64,000 nucleotides of DNA from Helichrysum umbraculigerum (Eukaryota > Streptophyta > Magnoliopsida > Asterales > Asteraceae), in NCBI GenBank assembly GCA_949592205.1, contig CATIUR010000006.1:65654001-65718000 (forward strand). Reading direction: 5' to 3'. This document shows positions 59,325-64,000 of the stretch, piece after piece (the first letter of the stretch is position 1; the number at the start of each line of letters is the position of its first letter). The translations under genes and the position numbers were made by a program. The notes beneath the pieces were generated by a model that saw only the letters and a program-made list of their open reading frames with translations, did no database searches and was not told the origin of the DNA.

Positions 59325-59389
59325 GCCCATTTCAATTTGAGCCTTCCCCCTTTCTCCCTCTGGTCCACTCAACCATATACTTCCACACC

Positions 59390-59797
59390 ATGATGTCATT
59401 TGAATTAGACCCCGTTCACTACCATCTCATCGAAGCCGAAATTCGTGAGATTCTCGCTCTCCAGCCCGAACCACCGTCACTCTCTACCTCAGCTTCCGGA
59501 TCAGTGTATCCGCAAGAAGAAAGAAAACGTAAGCGAATGCTATCAAACCGCGAATCAGCCAGGCGATGTAGGCTAAAAAAGAGAAAACATATAGAAGAAC
59601 TAAGTGAGCAAATGAACCGGCTTAAAATTGAAAACCAGGAACTCAAGAAGCGGTTAACTTCGGTTATAACTCACTGCCATTCTCTCCTCGTGGAAAACAA
59701 TCAGCTTCTGTCCGAAAGCATCCATCTACAGTTAAAGTTGTCCGGTCTATGCCAACTTCTAGTCAACAATATTCAATTCGACTCAATTTATTTGTAA
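59390..59797 (+). CDS. Small bZIP transcription factor (group S-like)
   Basis: Intronless, 135 residues from the first of two adjacent ATGs (59390 and 59393). Basic region RKRKRMLSNRESARRCRLKK at residues 45-64 has N53 and R61 in the invariant N-x7-R spacing. The zipper has Leu at 71, 78, 85, 99, 106, 113 and 120, with Val at 92. Small size, lack of introns and a zipper of about eight heptads fit group S bZIPs, which bind ACGT-core sites as homo- or heterodimers. RRCR in place of the common RRSR is a minor variation. The gene lies between the arms of a large inverted duplication. No conserved upstream peptide frame (as in the sucrose-controlled S1 members) is visible in the short leader. Confidence 0.93.
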   Translation: MMSFELDPVHYHLIEAEIREILALQPEPPSLSTSASGSVYPQEERKRKRMLSNRESARRCRLKKRKHIEELSEQMNRLKIENQELKKRLTSVITHCHSLLVENNQLLSESIHLQLKLSGLCQLLVNNIQFDSIYL

Positions 59798-60886
59798 CTA
59801 TTAAATTCCCTTCAAATTTACCTCACATGCATTAAAGAAATACTAGCAAAATAGCATCCCATGCAACACATATATCATTAATGATGATTAACTAATATTG
59901 ATGTAAACATAGATATCAAATGTATTGTGTATATATAGAGTTAAACTACTATAGATCACATGCATATATATGTATGTTATGTTATTGATTAGTGTTTTAA
60001 AGTCTTGAGAGCTAGATATATATGCGTAAGTACTTACTTCTATGTTCAAGCCCGTTGTGTTCATGTTTCTTAATTTACATTATGATCGATAAAACTTGAT
60101 TAATAAGTCGCAATTAAAATGGCAAATGGCATACTCGAAAATGGTTGTTACATGGTTAGTGTACCTCTTTGATCTTGGCTTCTCGTTGCTAATTGGAGTA
60201 CTCGATCAAGCCTTTTTATCGCTAAACTAATTGTTAATATAGCTCTTTCTTCTCGACTTCTAGTTGCTAAGACTCCACGCTGGTGTTGTATCGCTAATTG
60301 TTTGGTGCTGATTAATATGCACTTTGAAATCTTCAACAAAGAACAAAATTAAAATACTGATATATTGGCAATGAAGTAAAGTAACCATGGCCACGAATTT
60401 CAAAGATAGGAAGAAAAAAAGTAGATAACTTTTGTTAGTTGATTTAAGAAATCGGGTGGAAAAAGAAACCATATATGTGATATGTATATTAGAGTATTAT
60501 TCAATTCAATAACTATTTATATTATAATGGTTATATGGAAACCCTAAAAACTCTAAACTCACAAACGGGTCGGGCTATGCTAATCTTAACATAGTCCAAT
60601 ACATTCCCCTGTAGTTGGAGCGTGAGTAGAGCGGACGCTCAAACTGAAATGTAAATACATAAAATGGTACGTAAATATTAAAGCAATAACTAAAACTAAT
60701 TTGTTGATGAAGCGTGATGTGGCAAGCAATTTGTCTTGGAAGACTTCGACTTGTTCACGTTGTTGTAGTAGCGAAAGATGAATTCTTAAAATGAAGCAGC
60801 TAGCTTTAAGAGAATCAAGATGAGAAAGAAACCAGATGATATTCTAGAGAAAAGAAAAGATTTGGAAGACTTTGAGATTAGAATTA
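59798..60886. other. bZIP 3' flank, possible retroelement remnant
   Basis: No gene seen. ACATTCCCCTGTAGTTGGAG near 60602 followed by GCGTGAG resembles the anti-sense junction phrase CCCCTCAAGTTGGAGC found in old copia remnants; weak evidence only. Confidence 0.4.
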
Positions 60887-60889
60887 TAA

Positions 60890-61421
60890 GAGTACACGGA
60901 GTGGGCTGAGGTGGCGTCGACGTTCAAGGATGAGAACGCCGTGAGACAGTGTTCTACCGCACCGTCTCGGTGTTCTTCTCGGTGTTCTTCCCAGCGTTCA
61001 GCCGCCAGCGTCCGCATACAAACGCTGAGGAATTCGATGTTCACTTTTTTTTTTTTGTTTTCTTCCTTTCTTTTTCTGTGTGTTTGTTACAGGTTAAAAA
61101 AAATCAAATTTTCGATGAAAAGGGTCGGCAAAGAAGGAGGTAGGTGGGTAAATTTTGTTTGATATATATACAACATCTCATACAATCAACAACAAACCAC
61201 TTTCATGAAATAAATGTTTTTAATTTAATTTTATTTGTTTTTTATATATTAATTTATACAATTATCTTCATTAAAAAATCAAATACGGAGTAAACAAATA
61301 ATAAAAAACTCCAGAACGTTGTCCAGAACACTGTGAATTCAGTTTCACCACACCACAAAATCCTCACTTTTGACATTCTCCAGAACACTGTCCAGAACAT
61401 CGTGTACCACACCCTGTGCTC
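60890..61421 (+). mobile_element. PIF/Harbinger-type MITE, copy 3 (longest)
   Basis: 532 bp, ends GAGTACACGGAGTGGGC and CCACACCCTGTGCTC, flanked by TAA (60887-60889 and 61422-61424). It shares the right part with 24931-25251. The left part has GGTGTTCTTCTCGGTGTTCT-type repeats. Open frames are spurious. Confidence 0.83.
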
Positions 61422-61591
61422 TAAGAGTAGAGAAATTGGATCGATTAAAAAGATAAAGAAAAAAAAAAGATATATTTTCGGAAAGAGAGAAAAGATAGAA
61501 TTTAGGAGAAGAGATGAACGAATAAAAGAGAGAAGAGAAAATTGGAAAAGAAAATCAGAGATAAGATTTAAAAGTTTTTTTTTTTTTTTAG

Positions 61592-61767
61592 GGATTTTTC
61601 TAATTATAGCCCTTAGGGCTATGTTTAAGAAAATATTTTGTGCATAAATGATGGTACATTAAAGTTAGTGAGGTGATTATTAAAAGGTTAGTGATGTGGT
61701 TATTTCCATGGTACAACAAAACAATGCGTGTCTGAATATGTTAAACACAGCCTCGTTAGAAAAATCC
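61592..61767. mobile_element. Possible small MITE with GGATTTTTCTAA ends
   Basis: 176 bp bounded by GGATTTTTCTAATTATAGCC and CTCGTTAGAAAAATCC. Flanks share TTTTAG but the long T run makes the duplication uncertain. Confidence 0.45.
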
Positions 61768-62318
61768 TTTTAGGAAGGAGATTGTAAAAATCACATATAA
61801 ATAGAAGACTATTTAGGACTAAGGATCTAACCGGTCTCTGATACCTTATTATGCAAAGTTATTTCCCGTCAATTCTTCTCTCTAAAAATTTCGTTACTCT
61901 ATCTATATACTCTCCTTTTCTCCTAATATTTATCTACTCTCTTTTTCTCCCAATATGATTATCCCGTATATTTTATTTTTCATCAGCCATTCAACATCTT
62001 CATCTTCATCTATGGCTGTATTTTATTCTACGTAGTATTATCCTTTTAAAAAAATATAGAAGAAAATGTTTATTTCCTTATGTTGCGCCACAATGTAATG
62101 CTGGTGTCAATATTCATTTTTATCTTTTGACCTATTCTGCTTTTTAGTAAAAAAAAAAAAATCTTGTTTTGTTCTTTTCCAGACGTAAGTTGCCTTTTCT
62201 CTTCCACAACTAACCTAACATAACATACTCTAATAATATGTAGATTGGCTTTGGTTTATTTTTTAATAAGTCCACCAATACAATCTGCTATCTAGAATCC
62301 AAGATTATTTATTTATTA

Positions 62319-62367
<49 letters not shown>

Positions 62368-62511
62368 TTAAACCATAATAACAGCTTCAAATCCTCAATC
62401 CTTATGGCTCGTGTTACACGATTGGGGGACATTCAACATAAATGCGAGGGTCATGAGTTCAATCGGGTTACATGATTTACATCTCTCATGTTGACTGATC
62501 AGTCAGAAGTC
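61768..62511. other. Intergenic with AAT microsatellite
   Basis: No gene seen. An AAT repeat of about 16 units is at 62320-62367. Confidence 0.6.
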
Positions 62512-62900
62512 GCCTGAGAGTGAATTTTACCCTTTGTAGCATCACTCTCATTTTCTCATAAAGGTAAAAATCATCATTAATAATTAGCACATGAAATATG
62601 TACGTTCAGTTACAAATTAAGGATGTAACAACATCTAACAATCAACAAATTCGAAATCATCAATTTGTTTCCAAACCAAACAACTTATATAGTCTACACT
62701 TATAAGTCTTGGATTAATAATGTCTCTTTTTCCTAGATTATATTGATCAATCATGCATGTATGTCCAGATCCTCTTCTTTTCTGCAGCCGATATATGGAG
62801 TATATATTTTCCTAAAAAAATACATAGTGGGATCTAAATAGATTTTCGTGTACCCATCACGTGCGACAAAAACATATTTACAGACACACACGTGTGGGTG

Positions 62901-63409
62901 CACTATGACAAATATTACGTTTATACGTACTTTATATTTCACACTTTTTGGAAAGTGTGTAAATTTTTATCCATTTTTACACACTTATAATTGTGTAACA
63001 ACCCTCTTCATTTCTAAGTGTGTAAAATGGCAATGATCTTCTCACTTAAAATTGTAAAGAAAAATATCTACACTAATAAGTGCGTACATATTGCAATTTC
63101 TACGCACTTATAAATGTAGAGGTTAATTCTACACACGCGTTTTCTTCGCGCATGCCTTTTTTTTGTGGTGCGAGGAAATCGTGTGTGTAGAATTGATCTC
63201 TATATGTATAAATGTGTAGATATTGCAATTTGTACGCACTATTAAGTATGGACATACAGTTTTAAATGCAAAGATCATTATCATTTTACACACTTATTAT
63301 TGTAGAATATTTATACACGATTATAAGTGCATACAAATGAGTAAATTTTACACACTTTCTAAAAAGTGCATAGAACAAAATGTGTGCATATGCAATATTT
63401 GTTGTAGTG
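62901..63409 (-). mobile_element. CACTA-type foldback MITE, right arm copy
   Basis: 509 bp between CACTATGACAAATATTACG and GCAATATTTGTTGTAGTG. It is the reverse counterpart of 55388-55899 with the same central GCGCATGCC. Confidence 0.8.
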
Positions 63410-63594
63410 ACGTGTGGCTGTGTATTTTGTTTAATTTTAAGCTTTATCAGCTCTGCTAATTCCATTTTAGATAGTTAATTAAGATTACAAATAGTGTTGT
63501 ACCGGATCATTTTACTTTTTCGTTGCTAATATACATGTTATACTACAAGTCTACCATTCACATAGCAACGAAATGTTGTTCTATTAAGTGGTTA

Positions 63595-64000
63595 CTTCCT
63601 CCGTCTTATTTTTATTGTCTACCTTATTATTTTTGTCTGTCGCAAAAAATTGTTTACTTGCAAAAGAATAACTATTAAAAGTCATTAAACTTCTTAGTTT
63701 ACCCTCATTTAATATTACTCTCAATTATTTAATTTTTTATTTAATATGAGCAAAATTGATATTAAATCCAACAAATTTTCTTGTAAGAAAATAGGAAAAT
63801 GATAACGACAGCTCTAAGGGTTGTCAATAAGAATTCATAACACGTATTAATACTTGTACCCATACCATAATAAACTCTCTGACCCACTAAATTTTAATTG
63901 ACCCCCATATATATCACCTGAAGTACAACCAATTTATGCACGTTATTGATAATCCTAAGGGCTGTTATTAACAATACACAAGAAAATATAAATGAGAGGG
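63595..64000 (-). mobile_element. Stowaway MITE in right arm, interrupted
   Basis: Starts CTTCCTCCGTCTTATTTTTA after TA. The matching outer end resumes after the inserted MITE as AAAATATAAATGAG and runs off the window. Confidence 0.82.
63794..63979 (+). mobile_element. Mutator-type MITE nested in the Stowaway
   Basis: 186 bp flanked by the 9-bp duplication AAGAAAATA (63785-63793 and 63980-63988). Inverted ends GGAAAATGATAACGACAGC and GGGCTGTTATTAACAATACAC. Absent from the left arm. Confidence 0.85.

Larger units (their letters stand above)
62512..64000 (-). repeat. Right arm of the large inverted duplication (continues past window)
   Basis: Reverse copy of 54806-56281. It starts at CGCCTGAGAGTGAATTTTAC, contains the CACTA foldback (62901-63409), and at 63595 enters the inverted Stowaway MITE, which continues to the window end because a 186-bp MITE is inserted in it. 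Confidence 0.88.

Overview
This is nuclear DNA of a flowering plant, most likely a eudicot. It has intron-containing genes of plant-specific families (a growth-regulating factor with a miR396 site, a small bZIP, a chloroplast-targeted DUF3054 membrane protein, a TRM/DUF4378-like protein). It also has TTTAGGG-type telomere-like repeats, Tekay and Athila-type Ty3/gypsy retrotransposons, and a dense load of small DNA transposons. The style of the LTRs and SINE suggests Asteraceae, but that is an impression and not proof.

Positions 1-22688 are one nested block of retrotransposons. The host is a Tekay-type chromovirus on the + strand. Its 5' LTR and gag start lie left of the window; pol runs to 3870, the chromodomain tail resumes at 20135, and the 3' LTR is 20456-22688. 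An Athila/Tat-like element on the - strand (3871-20129, 5-bp target duplication AGCGT) is inserted in the end of pol. That inner element was hit twice by solo LTRs related to the Tekay LTR: 5411-7955 (duplication GTAGT, inside its left LTR) and 12960-15998 (duplication TAGCT, inside gag-pro). The inner element carries gag and protease, but where RT, RNase H and integrase should be it encodes about 400 residues I do not recognise, including a roughly 130-residue module present twice. It looks non-autonomous, yet its LTRs differ at only about 30 sites by eye.

Positions 22689-64000 are a gene-bearing region peppered with MITEs. The genes are: a five-exon DUF3054 gene (27424-30999, -), a four-exon GRF (43018-45508, +), a two-exon TRM/DUF4378-like gene (48506-49389, -) and an intronless bZIP (59390-59797, +). 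Between them I could delimit Mutator, hAT, PIF/Harbinger, Stowaway and CACTA-type MITEs, most with matching target duplications. There are also a tRNA-derived SINE, a second SINE-like insert, LINE 3' ends, a third solo LTR (37413-39545, -) that splits a Stowaway MITE, a near-perfect foldback (47015-47676), and a foldback MULE with head-to-head telomere-like repeats (57198-58033). The bZIP gene sits between inverted copies of a block of about 1.5 kb (54806-56281 and 62512-64000).

The most unusual signals are the unknown duplicated domain of the inner retroelement, and arrays of short palindromic words that occupy the same slot in four related LTRs but use a different word in each. One of these LTRs also holds a hairpin array whose stems change in a compensating way.
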